Assembly: GCA_964640665.1 (NCBI GenBank)
Contig: CAZXHT010000021.1
Location: 12,067 to 76,066, forward strand
Reading direction: 5' to 3'
Length of the DNA: 64,000 bases
From: DATKYQ01 sp964640665
GTDB lineage: Bacteria > Myxococcota > B64-G9
The translations under genes were made by a program, and so were the position numbers. Below, piece by piece: positions 41,955 to 50,499 of the stretch (position 1 is its first letter; every line of letters starts with the position of its first letter). The notes beneath the pieces are model-generated. The model was not told where the DNA came from, made no database searches, and was given only the letters and a program-made list of their open reading frames with translations.

Positions 41955-43430
41955 ATGTCTAATGGTAGAAGCGTGCGGGTAGGCGTGATTCTCTGTTTGC
42001 TTACTGGCGTCTGGGGCTTGCAGGTCGAGGCCGCCACGCAGAACCTGATCAGCGGCGTGCGCGTTACGCAGAACGGCCGGGACACGATTGTCGAGATTGC
42101 CAGTGAGCGGGCCCCGAATTTCACCACTTTCAAGCAGGACGTTCCCAGACGAGTAATTGTCGATGTCGCCGAATGCGGCTTGACCGGAGTTCCGGCACGC
42201 ATTCTAGGAGACGGGCGGCTGGTTGCGGGTATATCCACCGCGCAGTTTGGCGGGGCCCCGCACGGGATCTCGCGGGTGGTGATCGGCTTACTCAAGGATG
42301 CCGAGTACCGGGTAACCATCCGTGGCGGTTCACTGTTCGTGCACATTTCGGAGGGGACAGGCGGCCTGCTGGTTTCGGCCGGGGTTCCGACCGCGCCACC
42401 GAGGAAAGTCAAGCCCGCCACGGTTGCCTACAACTCGTCGACCAATGACCCGCGGGATTTGGCCTTGGCCGAGGAACTCGCTCCGCCGAAAGCCGTAAAC
42501 GCCGGTGAACCGGCCGGCGAACCGGCCAGCGATCCGGAGCCCACAAGCAAGAGCGTTCCTTCGGCGGACGAGGCCAGCCCGGAGATGACTATCGAGGTTC
42601 CTCCCGAGCCAGTCCCTCCCGAGACAGCCCCTCCCGAGAACTCCATCGATCGAGAGCCTGAGCCAATGAAGGTGGCCATGGTTTCAGAGACGGTCGAGCC
42701 GAGCCCGGTTGAATCGGCCGTGCCGCCGCCTGCCACGGAAGCGCCTGCGGCCCCGGCCGTGACAGTGGCTCAGGAAGATGACACGGGATCTTCGGCGGCG
42801 GGCGAGGAAGGTGATGAAGTTGAAGAAGTGGAAGAAGTTGAAGAAGTGGAAGAAGTGGAAGAAGTTCCGGTCGAGGTGATAGAAGAGCCTGCCGATTCGG
42901 GGGAAGCGGTCCCGCCGCCACCCGAGGAAGAAGTGACTCCGCCGCCTCCGCCGGAGGAAGAGGCTGTACCGCCGCCTCCGCCTGAGGAAGAAGCCGCACC
43001 GCCGCCTCCGCCACCCGAGGAAGAAGTGGCTCCGCCGCCCCCCCCGCCTCCCGTGGAAGAAGCAGTCCCGAGCGAGGAGAGGGTGGAAATCTCGTCGGCG
43101 ATGAAGGACATGACCTGGGTGGGGTTCCAGCAAACTCGCGATGCCACGCGTGTCTACGTCAAGACGAACGAACAGGTTACCTACCGGGTTACCGAAGAGA
43201 GTGACAATCTCATCGTTCTCGAACTCGAAAACACCCGTATTCCCCTCAGGAACAACAGCCGCTTTCTGGATACTCATTTCTTCGACTCGGCCGTCACCAT
43301 GATCACACCGCACGAGATCGAGGGTGTCACACGCTCGGTACGCATCGAGATTCAGTTGAAGAACCGCGTGCCGTATAAGACGGTTCAGGAAGAGAACATG
43401 GTGTATGTCAATTTCGAAAGGTCCCAGTAA
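41955..43430 (+). CDS. AMIN-domain periplasmic protein with Pro/Glu-rich linker
   Basis: 491 aa from the ATG at 41955 (GGAGGG upstream). Signal peptide to about 28. One AMIN domain lies at about 30-120 (LISGVRVTQNGRDTIVEIAS) and a second at about 385-490 (WVGFQQTRDATRVYVKTNEQ). Between them are a Ser/Pro/Glu-rich linker, an EEV repeat, and repeated blocks of prolines followed by EEE. AMIN domains bind peptidoglycan or target proteins to the septum or to secretin complexes. The gene overlaps lptD by 26 bases, which points to a role in the envelope, perhaps spanning the peptidoglycan as a rigid linker. Confidence 0.85.
   Translation: MSNGRSVRVGVILCLLTGVWGLQVEAATQNLISGVRVTQNGRDTIVEIASERAPNFTTFKQDVPRRVIVDVAECGLTGVPARILGDGRLVAGISTAQFGGAPHGISRVVIGLLKDAEYRVTIRGGSLFVHISEGTGGLLVSAGVPTAPPRKVKPATVAYNSSTNDPRDLALAEELAPPKAVNAGEPAGEPASDPEPTSKSVPSADEASPEMTIEVPPEPVPPETAPPENSIDREPEPMKVAMVSETVEPSPVESAVPPPATEAPAAPAVTVAQEDDTGSSAAGEEGDEVEEVEEVEEVEEVEEVPVEVIEEPADSGEAVPPPPEEEVTPPPPPEEEAVPPPPPEEEAAPPPPPPEEEVAPPPPPPPVEEAVPSEERVEISSAMKDMTWVGFQQTRDATRVYVKTNEQVTYRVTEESDNLIVLELENTRIPLRNNSRFLDTHFFDSAVTMITPHEIEGVTRSVRIEIQLKNRVPYKTVQEENMVYVNFERSQ
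42814..43066 (+). repeat. Low-complexity EEV and PPPPPEEE coding repeats
   Basis: Six-base GAAGTN-GAA type units (about 42814-42866) encode consecutive EEV, then four to five blocks of 5-7 prolines plus EEE/VEE (about 42908-43066). Such DNA is prone to change length; the protein would vary in linker length. Confidence 0.8.
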
Positions 43431-45870
43431 CCTGGCTTGTTCGGTCGGCCTGACTTCAACCTATATCCTGATCATCATGGCAATGCTGTCGCCCATCCGG
43501 GTGGCGGCCGAGGAACGCCCTGGAGATCTTCGATGCCTGCGATCGCCTCCGGGGCGTGTACGTATCGAGGCCGGAACCCTCTGGGCCCGGACGAAAGGCG
43601 GGCCGGTGTTGCTGACCGGAGGGGTAGACATCAGTGGAGAGGGCCTTACGGCCCGCGCAGACTGGTTGGAGTATTATCCCGGGCAAGACAAGATCGTCAT
43701 GGCCGGCTCGGTGCGGCTGGTAGAAGGCAATTCGATCCTGCTCGGCCAGCGGGTGGAACTTAATCGCCGTCTTTCAGGCGCCTTGGTTCGCGGCGCTATT
43801 GTCCTTGTTAAAGAAGGTGGCCGACGGGTTCTGTCCGCCGGGGCCACGGCGAGCGAACTCATGTCCGCGGGGATCAATGCCTTTACCCTGCAGGGCGAGC
43901 GTCTGGTTCGCTCCGAGGGACGTTACATTGTCAACGGCGCGCGCTTCACGGCCTGCGATTGCGGGTCGCAGGCTCCGTCGTGGGAGGTTCGGGCCAGCCG
44001 GGCCGACGTCGTGCCGGGCGAACGGGCCTGGTTGATATGGCCGGTACTCTACCTGAAAGGCCTGCCGGTCTTCGCTCTGCCGGCGGCCTATCTGCCGCTG
44101 AGCCGGCGCCGAACGGGTTTGTTGTTTCCTCAGTTGAACTACTCGGGTCGCGACGGATTTGTTGTGGGAGAGTCGCTCTTCGTAACCATGGGACGCAGCG
44201 CGGACACGACCCTGTCCGTGGACTGGTTCGAGGAGCGCGGCTTCCGCGAGCGTGTGGAGTTCAGGGCGCGGCCGAGTTGGGCGAGTCTTGTGGAAGCAGG
44301 GTTGATGTACATGTACGACGAGAAGATGGCGCAAGAAGAGTCGACTGAACGCCTGCGGCATCGCTACTCTATAGAGGTCGACGCCCGGGCGGGTCCTGCC
44401 GCGGGAACATTTATCTCCGCCTCCATCCGCCTGTACTCGGACAGCAACATCAATCGCGACTTCGCAAGCGAGATGGCCGGGCGGGCGGCCGACTTCGCGC
44501 CCTCGATGCTGCTTGTGGAACGTCCGGGAAATGACATGCGTCTTTCTGTAGACGCGACCTACCGCCAGGATCTCAGGCCCTGGGCGGCCGCTCTCTTCGC
44601 CTCCCAGGATGGAGATGCGGAAGGGAGCAAGACGCATGACACCATCCAGCGCCTGGGAGCATTTTCTATGAGCCTGGCACCGCTTGGGCCTTACGGCTGG
44701 CCGCTGTTGTTTTCGGCCGAGGTCGAGGGCGCCAACCTGTCATCGATCACGGCCGGCTTCAGGGATTGGGGCCCGGATGGCACGCCCGACGCCAAGGAGC
44801 CGCGCTACGCGGATCCGCTCGGCGCCGACTACGGAGCCGACAACGGGGCGGGTGGAGAAGCTGACGGAGTACTAGGTGTAGGCGAATTACGGCGCGCTTT
44901 CAGGTTGCTGATCGAGCCGCGTGTCAGCCTTCCGCTGCGGCTGGGTCGCTTTGCGATGCTTACGGCCACAGCCAGCCACCGCCAGATGGCCTACCTGCCG
45001 CACGGACCCGGGACTGAAACCGTGGACCCCGACCCGTCCACTCGCGGCCTGACCTTTGCTCAACTGTCATTGAACAGCGAGCTTTCGCGCTCCTATGGTA
45101 CCGGTGATTCACGCATTGGGCACGTGCTGTCGCCATGGGTTCGCCTGCTGGGCGCCTGGCGAGGGCTCGAATCGAGCGGGCCGCTCGTCTATCTCGATTC
45201 GAAAGATCGCCTCATGGCGGATGCGCAACAACTCCTTTTCGGTCTGGACAACGCATTTTACAGACGCGCTGCGAAGCGGGGCTTCAGCCGCTGGCTGTGG
45301 TTTTCGCTCATGCAGGGGGTCGACCCGGGAAGGGGTAAACTTTCGCAACTGGCCACCGAGGTGAGCTTCACACTGAAACCGCTGACGGGCGACGCGCAAC
45401 TCTCCTATGACTGGAACGAAAACAAGCTGGCCGAAGCCGACGCCGGCGTGAGCTTCACAGACCGGCGCGGCGACCGGGTGAAGGTTTCTTACCTCTACCT
45501 GCCTTCGGTGCGTGATCCCTCCGGGCGTCCCTTGCCGCTTGGCGAGCGAACGCAGCGCGAGGAGGGCTTGTTGTTCGGGGCGCCAGGCGAGTACTACCGC
45601 GCGCTGGGGGAGAGCCTGCACGTGATCGAGGCGACCGCCACGGCGGAGTTGGCCTGGGGCCTGGCGGTCAGCCTGGGAGGAAGCCTCGACCTGAGGGAGA
45701 CGGCTTTAGCCTGGTACGGCGGCGGTGTCCGCTATCAGTCGAATTGCCATTGTTGGGGATTCTCGTTGACGGCACGCATGCTGCGCGGCCAGGATTTTCC
45801 CGACATATTCTTCCTGTTGGACCTGGCTTACCTGGGCGCAGCCGGGGTGGGAAACAATACGCGCTTCTGA
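43405..45870 (+). CDS. lptD: LPS-assembly outer-membrane protein LptD
   Basis: 821 aa. Signal region 1-33 (hydrophobic stretch then VAAEE), an OstA/LptA-like beta-jellyroll (about 45-170: VLLTGGVDISGEGLTARADW, YYPGQDKIVMAGSVRL), then the barrel with the conserved VLYLKGLPVFALPAAYLPL and RRTGLLFPQLNYSGRDG segments. A Cys-containing junction (TACDCGSQAPSWEV) matches the N-terminal cysteine region; a second cysteine group is near the C-terminus (SNCHCWGFSL), as needed for the interdomain disulfides. LptD inserts LPS into the outer leaflet with LptE. Start lies within the AMIN gene. Confidence 0.94.
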   Translation: MSISKGPSNLACSVGLTSTYILIIMAMLSPIRVAAEERPGDLRCLRSPPGRVRIEAGTLWARTKGGPVLLTGGVDISGEGLTARADWLEYYPGQDKIVMAGSVRLVEGNSILLGQRVELNRRLSGALVRGAIVLVKEGGRRVLSAGATASELMSAGINAFTLQGERLVRSEGRYIVNGARFTACDCGSQAPSWEVRASRADVVPGERAWLIWPVLYLKGLPVFALPAAYLPLSRRRTGLLFPQLNYSGRDGFVVGESLFVTMGRSADTTLSVDWFEERGFRERVEFRARPSWASLVEAGLMYMYDEKMAQEESTERLRHRYSIEVDARAGPAAGTFISASIRLYSDSNINRDFASEMAGRAADFAPSMLLVERPGNDMRLSVDATYRQDLRPWAAALFASQDGDAEGSKTHDTIQRLGAFSMSLAPLGPYGWPLLFSAEVEGANLSSITAGFRDWGPDGTPDAKEPRYADPLGADYGADNGAGGEADGVLGVGELRRAFRLLIEPRVSLPLRLGRFAMLTATASHRQMAYLPHGPGTETVDPDPSTRGLTFAQLSLNSELSRSYGTGDSRIGHVLSPWVRLLGAWRGLESSGPLVYLDSKDRLMADAQQLLFGLDNAFYRRAAKRGFSRWLWFSLMQGVDPGRGKLSQLATEVSFTLKPLTGDAQLSYDWNENKLAEADAGVSFTDRRGDRVKVSYLYLPSVRDPSGRPLPLGERTQREEGLLFGAPGEYYRALGESLHVIEATATAELAWGLAVSLGGSLDLRETALAWYGGGVRYQSNCHCWGFSLTARMLRGQDFPDIFFLLDLAYLGAAGVGNNTRF

Positions 45871-45874
45871 GTGT

Positions 45875-46498
45875 TCAGTCTTTCCGGCGGATGCCGTCGA
45901 GGAACATCTTGACCAGGCTCGATTTAAGCGCTTCGAAATCGTCCGCGCCGGGGGTAAGGGTGTTCAACAGATATCCGGTCAGGACGAGTTCAAGTGCACC
46001 GAAGAAACAGTAGGCCATGAACTTGGGGTCGAGACCGGGCTGGATTTCGCCTGTTTTCTGGTGATCTTCCAGGATCTCGGCCAGGCGGTTGAAGACCCTC
46101 TCGTAGACCTCGATCTGGGGCTTTTTCAAGAACTTCGAGGATCGTGCGATCTCGATCACCGTTACCTGGATGATCTCCGGTGCAAGCCGATATGCATCGC
46201 AGATGAACGAAACTATTGCCAGAAGCCTTTCATCGAGGCTTTCGGACTGTTCGACGGTGGTGTCGATTACCTTGCTCAGAAGCCCCCAGTTCTCGTCGAA
46301 GATCGAGCTGAGGATCTCTTCCTTGTTCTCGAAGTAGTGATAGACCAGTCCGTAGGCCACCTCGGCCTCGGTCGCTATGTCCGATATCCGGCAGCGGGCA
46401 AAGCCCTTCCTGGCAAAAACGGTGACCGCCGCCTTCAGAATCTTGCGCCTCTTTTTCTGGGTTGCGCTCTTGCGGTTTCTTGTAGTGCTTTTGGCCAT
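45875..46498 (-). CDS. TetR-family regulator (FadR-like)
   Basis: 207 aa if the ATG at 46498 is used; an in-frame start at 46534 is possible but would cover the operator-like palindrome. The HTH is AAVTVFARKGFARCRISDIA then TEAEVAYGLVYHYFENKEEI, typical of TetR. The C-terminal helices (IVSFICDAYRLAPEIIQVTV) resemble the acyl-CoA-responsive FadR type of Bacillus and Thermus. It is divergent from the small barrel gene and convergent with lptD (four bases). Likely represses itself and/or the barrel gene. Confidence 0.88.
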   Translation of the reverse strand: MAKSTTRNRKSATQKKRRKILKAAVTVFARKGFARCRISDIATEAEVAYGLVYHYFENKEEILSSIFDENWGLLSKVIDTTVEQSESLDERLLAIVSFICDAYRLAPEIIQVTVIEIARSSKFLKKPQIEVYERVFNRLAEILEDHQKTGEIQPGLDPKFMAYCFFGALELVLTGYLLNTLTPGADDFEALKSSLVKMFLDGIRRKD

Positions 46499-46518
46499 CT
46501 GTAGTTTGCCTGAAAAAG

Positions 46519-46534
46519 TTGACGCCCGTGTCAA
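46519..46534. promoter_or_regulatory. Palindromic operator candidate between tetR and barrel gene
   Basis: TTGAC and GTCAA arms are separated by six bases. It sits between the divergent start codons at 46498 and 46595, the normal place for a TetR-type operator. Confidence 0.4.
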
Positions 46535-46594
46535 AAAATGGCATTTAGCTCCGACTGGCGCATGCTGTCAATTGTTTTTATTAGGAGGAGCGAT

Positions 46595-47104
46595 ATGAAA
46601 CGTCTGTTGTTGGTGATCTTGGTGCTTGCCTGGGCAAGTATTCCGGGCGCGGTGTCGGCGGCAGCCTCGGATGGGAGTTCGGTGGGACTGGGAGTGTCTT
46701 TCGGCACGGCCCTGCCCCAGCACAAGACCGACGAGGTTGAGTTCGACGACTGGGATGCAAGCTTTGCCTGGGGTTTCTACGTCAACATTCCCGTGGTGTG
46801 GACCTTTCACATCACGCCGTCTGCGGAACTGTACCAGTTCGATAAGATAAACGCGACGGACGTCAACATCGCCTTCAAGTTCATTATTCCGGCATGGGTG
46901 TTGAATCTCTATTTCGGAGTGGCTCCGGGAGTGACCACAGTGGCGGACAAGCACATCTTCAACGTGGGCGGCGTGGTCGGAGTGGCCTTCAACCTGTTTT
47001 CAAACCTGGATATGTTCGTGGATGCCAAATACAAGATTCTGATCGAGGGAGATTCGAACATCAGGGTCTTGCACGCCAATGCGGGAGTGCTGTGGCATTT
47101 TTAA
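46595..47104 (+). CDS. Small outer-membrane beta-barrel protein
   Basis: 169 aa, AGGAGGAG before the ATG at 46595. Signal peptide 1-23 (GAVSAAASD). Strands with alternating hydrophobics (FAWGFYVNIPVVWTFHI, VNIAFKFIIPAWVLNLYFGV, NLDMFVDAKYKILI) and the C-terminal LWHF with terminal Phe, the usual signal for insertion by BamA. Fits an eight-stranded barrel of unknown ligand. Divergent from the TetR regulator. Confidence 0.75.
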   Translation: MKRLLLVILVLAWASIPGAVSAAASDGSSVGLGVSFGTALPQHKTDEVEFDDWDASFAWGFYVNIPVVWTFHITPSAELYQFDKINATDVNIAFKFIIPAWVLNLYFGVAPGVTTVADKHIFNVGGVVGVAFNLFSNLDMFVDAKYKILIEGDSNIRVLHANAGVLWHF

Positions 47105-47158
47105 AAAAATATATACCATTATTTCAACAGGATATGTCTCCATCCGCCAGTTGACCGA

Positions 47159-47187
47159 TTGATCGATTCCGTCTCCGGGAGTATAAA
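47159..47187 (+). promoter_or_regulatory. Promoter of the Flp pilin gene
   Basis: TTGATC (47159-47164), 17 bases, TATAAA (47182-47187). Gives a leader of about 60 bases before the pilin ATG at 47252. Confidence 0.5.
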
Positions 47188-47251
47188 TGTACCATGGCGT
47201 TGAGTAGTGAAGAACTTGTTCAATTCAAATAGAAACCGAAAGGAGAAAGTC

Positions 47252-47506
47252 ATGTTGAGCAAACTGAGAGGACGCAAAGGTCAGGGTATGACCGAGTACA
47301 TCATCATCGTGGCGTTGATCGCCATCGCGGCCATCGGCGTCGTCGGTCTGTTCGGCGACAACATCCGCGCCCTGTTCTCCACCTCGGCCAACGCGCTGGC
47401 CGGTAACGAGAAAACCGGCACGGACACCAACCAGGCCGGCAAGAAGATGTACAAGCACAAGACCCTCAAGAAGTTCGGCATGGACAACGAACCGACCGGT
47501 TCATAA
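47252..47506 (+). CDS. flp: Flp-type pilin
   Basis: 84 aa with AAAGGAGA before the ATG. RGRKGQGMTEYIIIVALIAI is a clear type IVb (Flp) prepilin signal: basic leader, cleavage after glycine, Glu-Tyr at +4/+5, then the hydrophobic assembly helix. The mature pilin has a longer polar, Lys-rich tail (KKMYKHKTLKKF) than most Flp pilins, which may give a positive pilus surface. It is followed at once by a strong hairpin, so the pilin message is probably made in excess over the downstream machinery genes. Confidence 0.95.
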   Translation: MLSKLRGRKGQGMTEYIIIVALIAIAAIGVVGLFGDNIRALFSTSANALAGNEKTGTDTNQAGKKMYKHKTLKKFGMDNEPTGS

Positions 47507-47520
47507 GAGTTCCCCCAAGG

Positions 47521-47557
47521 TACCCGGAAGGCATCCCCAATGGATGCCTTCCGGGTA
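47521..47557 (+). terminator. Perfect 16-bp hairpin after the pilin gene
   Basis: TACCCGGAAGGCATCC pairs with GGATGCCTTCCGGGTA around a 5-base loop. Only a short T run follows. It probably stops or attenuates transcription and protects the pilin mRNA 3' end. Confidence 0.8.
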
Positions 47558-47592
47558 TGCTTTCTGAGCAGGTCCGTCAATCAGAAAAAATC

Positions 47593-47835
47593 ATGATTGG
47601 AAAGAGGTTGTGTAGTGCTTTGCTCCCCGGGCCTGGCGCGCTCTTGGCGCTGGGGGTGGCTTTATCTGACGCGCTGGCAAAGCTCGGCAGCTTCGATCTT
47701 TTCTTCAACATTTCCTCGGGCCGTTGGATCATCTCCCATGGCTTTCCCGGAAGCGATCCGTTCATCGTCACCAGCCTCCGGGTCCTGGTTCCCGCATGAA
47801 TGGGCCTACGGAGTTCACATGGGGGTTGTGCGAGA
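47593..47835 (+). pseudogene. Frameshifted N-terminal fragment of a GT-C-like membrane protein
   Basis: The first frame from 47593 encodes 68 residues including SFDLFFNISSGRWIISHGFP and GSDPFIVTS and then stops at 47799. The next frame continues with GSWFPHEWAYGVHMGVV. Together these match the conserved start of a widespread family of large membrane proteins (a GRWI-x-HGxP-x-DPF block followed by a W-x-PHEW block). The remaining several hundred residues are gone, and the prepilin peptidase gene begins 27 bases later. Confidence 0.65.
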
Positions 47836-47862
47836 GTTTCCCAGACTATATAATACCGCACC

Positions 47863-48384
47863 ATGGACGCCATCGACATCATTATCAATATACTTATCGT
47901 AGCCGTCGCGCTCACCGGCGCCGTCACCGACGTCGCCAAGCGCAAGATCTACGACTGGCTCACCTACCCGGCGATCGCCGCCGGCTTGATCTTGCAAACA
48001 ATCGGTTACGGCTGGGGCGGCATTTTCGGGTTCGGGTTGATCTCGTCGCTGGCCGGGGCCGCGTTTTGCATGTTGGTATTCGGAGCTTTTTGTCTGTGGG
48101 GGCGGGGCTTCGGCTTCGGAGACGTCAAGCTGATGGCCGCCCTGGGCGCATTGGCGGGGTTCGTGCATGGACTGAGGGTGGCCATGTTGACGACTTTAAT
48201 CGGGGCTGTCATGGCTCTTTTCAGGATTGTCTTTGGCAAGGACGCGCTGATCGATCCGCAACGCGCTTCCCGGAAAAACGGGCGGCGCTCTCGTCTCTCG
48301 CTGACGATTCCTTATGGGATTGCAATAGCCCTGGGCGCAATCTGGGCTACCTGCATGCGTTTTGGCTTCCTGGAACTTTTCTGA
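47863..48384 (+). CDS. cpaA: Prepilin peptidase (A24, CpaA/TadV type)
   Basis: 173 aa with about five to six membrane helices and no N-terminal methylase domain, as in CpaA/TadV. The two catalytic aspartates are in TDVAKRKIYDWLTYP (about residue 23) and GFGDVKLMAALGAL (the GxGD motif, about residue 87). It should cleave the Flp prepilin; it might also serve the GspG-K pseudopilins, since no GspO is in the window. The reading frame begins just after the frameshifted fragment. Confidence 0.9.
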   Translation: MDAIDIIINILIVAVALTGAVTDVAKRKIYDWLTYPAIAAGLILQTIGYGWGGIFGFGLISSLAGAAFCMLVFGAFCLWGRGFGFGDVKLMAALGALAGFVHGLRVAMLTTLIGAVMALFRIVFGKDALIDPQRASRKNGRRSRLSLTIPYGIAIALGAIWATCMRFGFLELF

Positions 48385-48435
48385 CAGGTTTTTCTTTGGC
48401 GACCTCTTCCCTCAAAGGGTGCGAGACTGTCTTTC

Positions 48436-49338
48436 ATGATCAAGGAGTCCTCATCGAATCCTGACTTGCAGCACGCGCTGCAGGATCTTAGCCGGCGCTT
48501 TGGCCCGGAGGGCGGTTGTGCGCCCCGGCCCGGCGAGGTGGCCGCGCGGCCCGATGCCACTGCATGGGCTTGTCTGGCTTTGGGTAAAAATAATAATGCG
48601 AGCGCGCTGGTGCGGGGGGCTCGGGACTTTTTGACCACACGGCAAAGCGAAGACGGGCGCGTCTGCCTCCTGATAGAAACTCCTGACGTGTATTGGCCAA
48701 CGAGCTTGGCCATCCTGGCATGGGCGGGCTCGGCGGCTCACTGGCAGGCCCGGAAGCGAGCGGCCCGGTTTTTACTGTTGAACACGGGCCGGCATTATCC
48801 TCGGCGGCCGGAGGCTCCCACGGCCCACGATACCGCTCTGCGCGGATGGCCTTGGGTGGCCGGGACTCATTCATGGGTCGAGCCGACAGCCTTGGCCATG
48901 ATAGCCCTGGATCAGTGTGGCCTCTCCCTGCATGAACGGGTGGCCGAGGCAACCCGGATGTTGATCGACCGCCAAATCCCGGACGGCGGATGGAATTACG
49001 GCAACACCGTGATTTACGGCACTGTCCTCGATCCCTTGCCCCAGACCACGGCAGTGGCCCTGGCTGCCTTGGCCGGGAGGGTGGAGCGCTCTACGGTAGC
49101 TCAGAGCCTCTCTTATTTATTAAAGCAGGCCCCTGCCTTGCACACGCCGCTTTCACTGGGTTGGGCAATATTGGGGCTCGATGCTTGGGGCGAGCGGCCG
49201 GCGCGGGCGGTAACTTGGTTGCTCGAGTGCCTGGGCCGGCAAGATCGAACCGGCGGCTACGACACCGAGAGTTTGAGCCTGTTATGTTTGGCAGCCTCGG
49301 GGTCGGCCGCCTGGTTGTATGGGAAAAGTGGACCATGA
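48436..49338 (+). CDS. Prenyltransferase/squalene-cyclase repeat protein
   Basis: 300 aa, alpha-alpha barrel type. Repeats of the squalene-cyclase/prenyltransferase family are visible: RQSEDGRVCL, RQIPDGGWNYGN (with the QxxDGGW signature) and RQDRTGGYDTESL. It lacks the DxDD motif of class II cyclases and the zinc ligands of protein prenyltransferases, so it is more likely a binding or structural member than an enzyme. No signal peptide. It overlaps the DUF362 gene by four bases (ATGA), so the two are made together, inside the Tad locus. Confidence 0.8.
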   Translation: MIKESSSNPDLQHALQDLSRRFGPEGGCAPRPGEVAARPDATAWACLALGKNNNASALVRGARDFLTTRQSEDGRVCLLIETPDVYWPTSLAILAWAGSAAHWQARKRAARFLLLNTGRHYPRRPEAPTAHDTALRGWPWVAGTHSWVEPTALAMIALDQCGLSLHERVAEATRMLIDRQIPDGGWNYGNTVIYGTVLDPLPQTTAVALAALAGRVERSTVAQSLSYLLKQAPALHTPLSLGWAILGLDAWGERPARAVTWLLECLGRQDRTGGYDTESLSLLCLAASGSAAWLYGKSGP

Positions 49339-50363
49339 AAATGACCGAAAATGGAGGAAAAGCGAAATCGAGTCGGGGCCTGGACCGCCGCCATTTTCTG
49401 AAAGCCAGCCTAACCGGCGCCGTGCTTGGCATGGGTGCCGGCCTGGGCTGGCAGCTATTGCCCGGCAGAGACAAGCCGGTCACTTTCATCGCCCGGGCTT
49501 CTGATTATCGGGTGGACTTTGGCCGGCTACTGCGTTTGGGTTTGCAAGAACTTGGATTGGGGCCGGCGCAGATTCGACATAAGCGGGTGCTACTCAAGCC
49601 CAATCTGGTAGAACCACATGAGCGTGCCGAGTGTATCAATACCCATCCACAACTCGTGCGCGGTGCGGCCGAGGCCTTCTTGCGCCTGGGTGCCCAGCAG
49701 GTCTTGGTGGCTGAAGGGCCCGGACACCGGCGCGACACCTTGGTGGTACTGGAAGAATCTGGCCTGGCCGAGGTTCTGGCCGAGGACCGGATTCCGTTTA
49801 TCGATCTCAACACCCAGGCGGGCTGGACCCTGCCAAATCGCGGCGGCTGGACCGATCTGCCGGTTTTTCACTTACCTGCCCTGCTGAAACAGGTCGACTT
49901 GATTGTGTCCTTGGCAAAAATGAAGACCCATCATTGGGCGGGTGTGACTCTTTCTATGAAGAATCTTTTCGGAGTCTTGCCGGGCATGATATACGGTTGG
50001 CCCAAGAATGTCCTGCACCAGGCAGGGCTGCAGGCTTCCATTCTGGATATCACCGCCAGCTTGCGCCCGCAACTTGCCATTGTCGACGGCGTCATCGGCA
50101 TGGAAGGCGACGGTCCCATCATGGGTAGCCCCAAGGAGGCAGGAGTGGTAATCATGGGCCGCTCGTTGCCTGCGGTCGATTCGGTCTGTGCCCGGATCAT
50201 GGGCATCGATCCGTATAAGATCCCCTATTTGGATACCGCCGCTCGCGTTTTAGACCCGAGGGTGAAAAATGGCGTTAGGCAAATCGGAGAGCGCATCGCC
50301 GATGTACAGACCCGCTTTAATCTCTTGCCCCGTATTCACGCTCAACGAGGCATTCGGCTGTAA
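49335..50363 (+). CDS. Tat-exported DUF362 protein
   Basis: 342 aa. Twin-arginine signal LDRRHFLKASLTGAVLGMGA at about residues 16-35. The DUF362 domain carries VLLKPNLVEPHE, VAEGPGHRRDT, LIVSLAKMKTHHWAGVTLSM, KNLFGVLPG and DGVIGMEGDGP. Unlike several DUF362 proteins it has no ferredoxin-like cysteines. The biochemical activity of the family is unknown. Tat export suggests it folds, possibly with a cofactor, before reaching the periplasm. Coupled to the prenyltransferase-repeat gene and placed between prepilin peptidase and secretin genes. Confidence 0.85.
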   Translation: MKMTENGGKAKSSRGLDRRHFLKASLTGAVLGMGAGLGWQLLPGRDKPVTFIARASDYRVDFGRLLRLGLQELGLGPAQIRHKRVLLKPNLVEPHERAECINTHPQLVRGAAEAFLRLGAQQVLVAEGPGHRRDTLVVLEESGLAEVLAEDRIPFIDLNTQAGWTLPNRGGWTDLPVFHLPALLKQVDLIVSLAKMKTHHWAGVTLSMKNLFGVLPGMIYGWPKNVLHQAGLQASILDITASLRPQLAIVDGVIGMEGDGPIMGSPKEAGVVIMGRSLPAVDSVCARIMGIDPYKIPYLDTAARVLDPRVKNGVRQIGERIADVQTRFNLLPRIHAQRGIRL

Positions 50364-50499
50364 CAGACGGCGTCTTCGCTCCGGATCATGACGGTCAGGC
50401 ACAATCGCATTTTCCAAAACCCATTTTGGCTTGACATCGGCCTTGCTATGCGAGATTCTTCCATGAATATCCCGTATATAGAAGGGAGGTCTGGTTCCG

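Noticed and set aside
46519..46547. TTGACG as -35 of the barrel gene
   Set aside because: No acceptable -10 lies 16-18 bases downstream; the sequence is better read as part of the palindrome.
50440..50480. Sigma-54-like promoter before cpaC (TTGGCTTGACATCGGCCTTGC)
   Set aside because: The GG and GC dinucleotides are 15 bases apart instead of 10; as a sigma-70 promoter the -10 is also poor.
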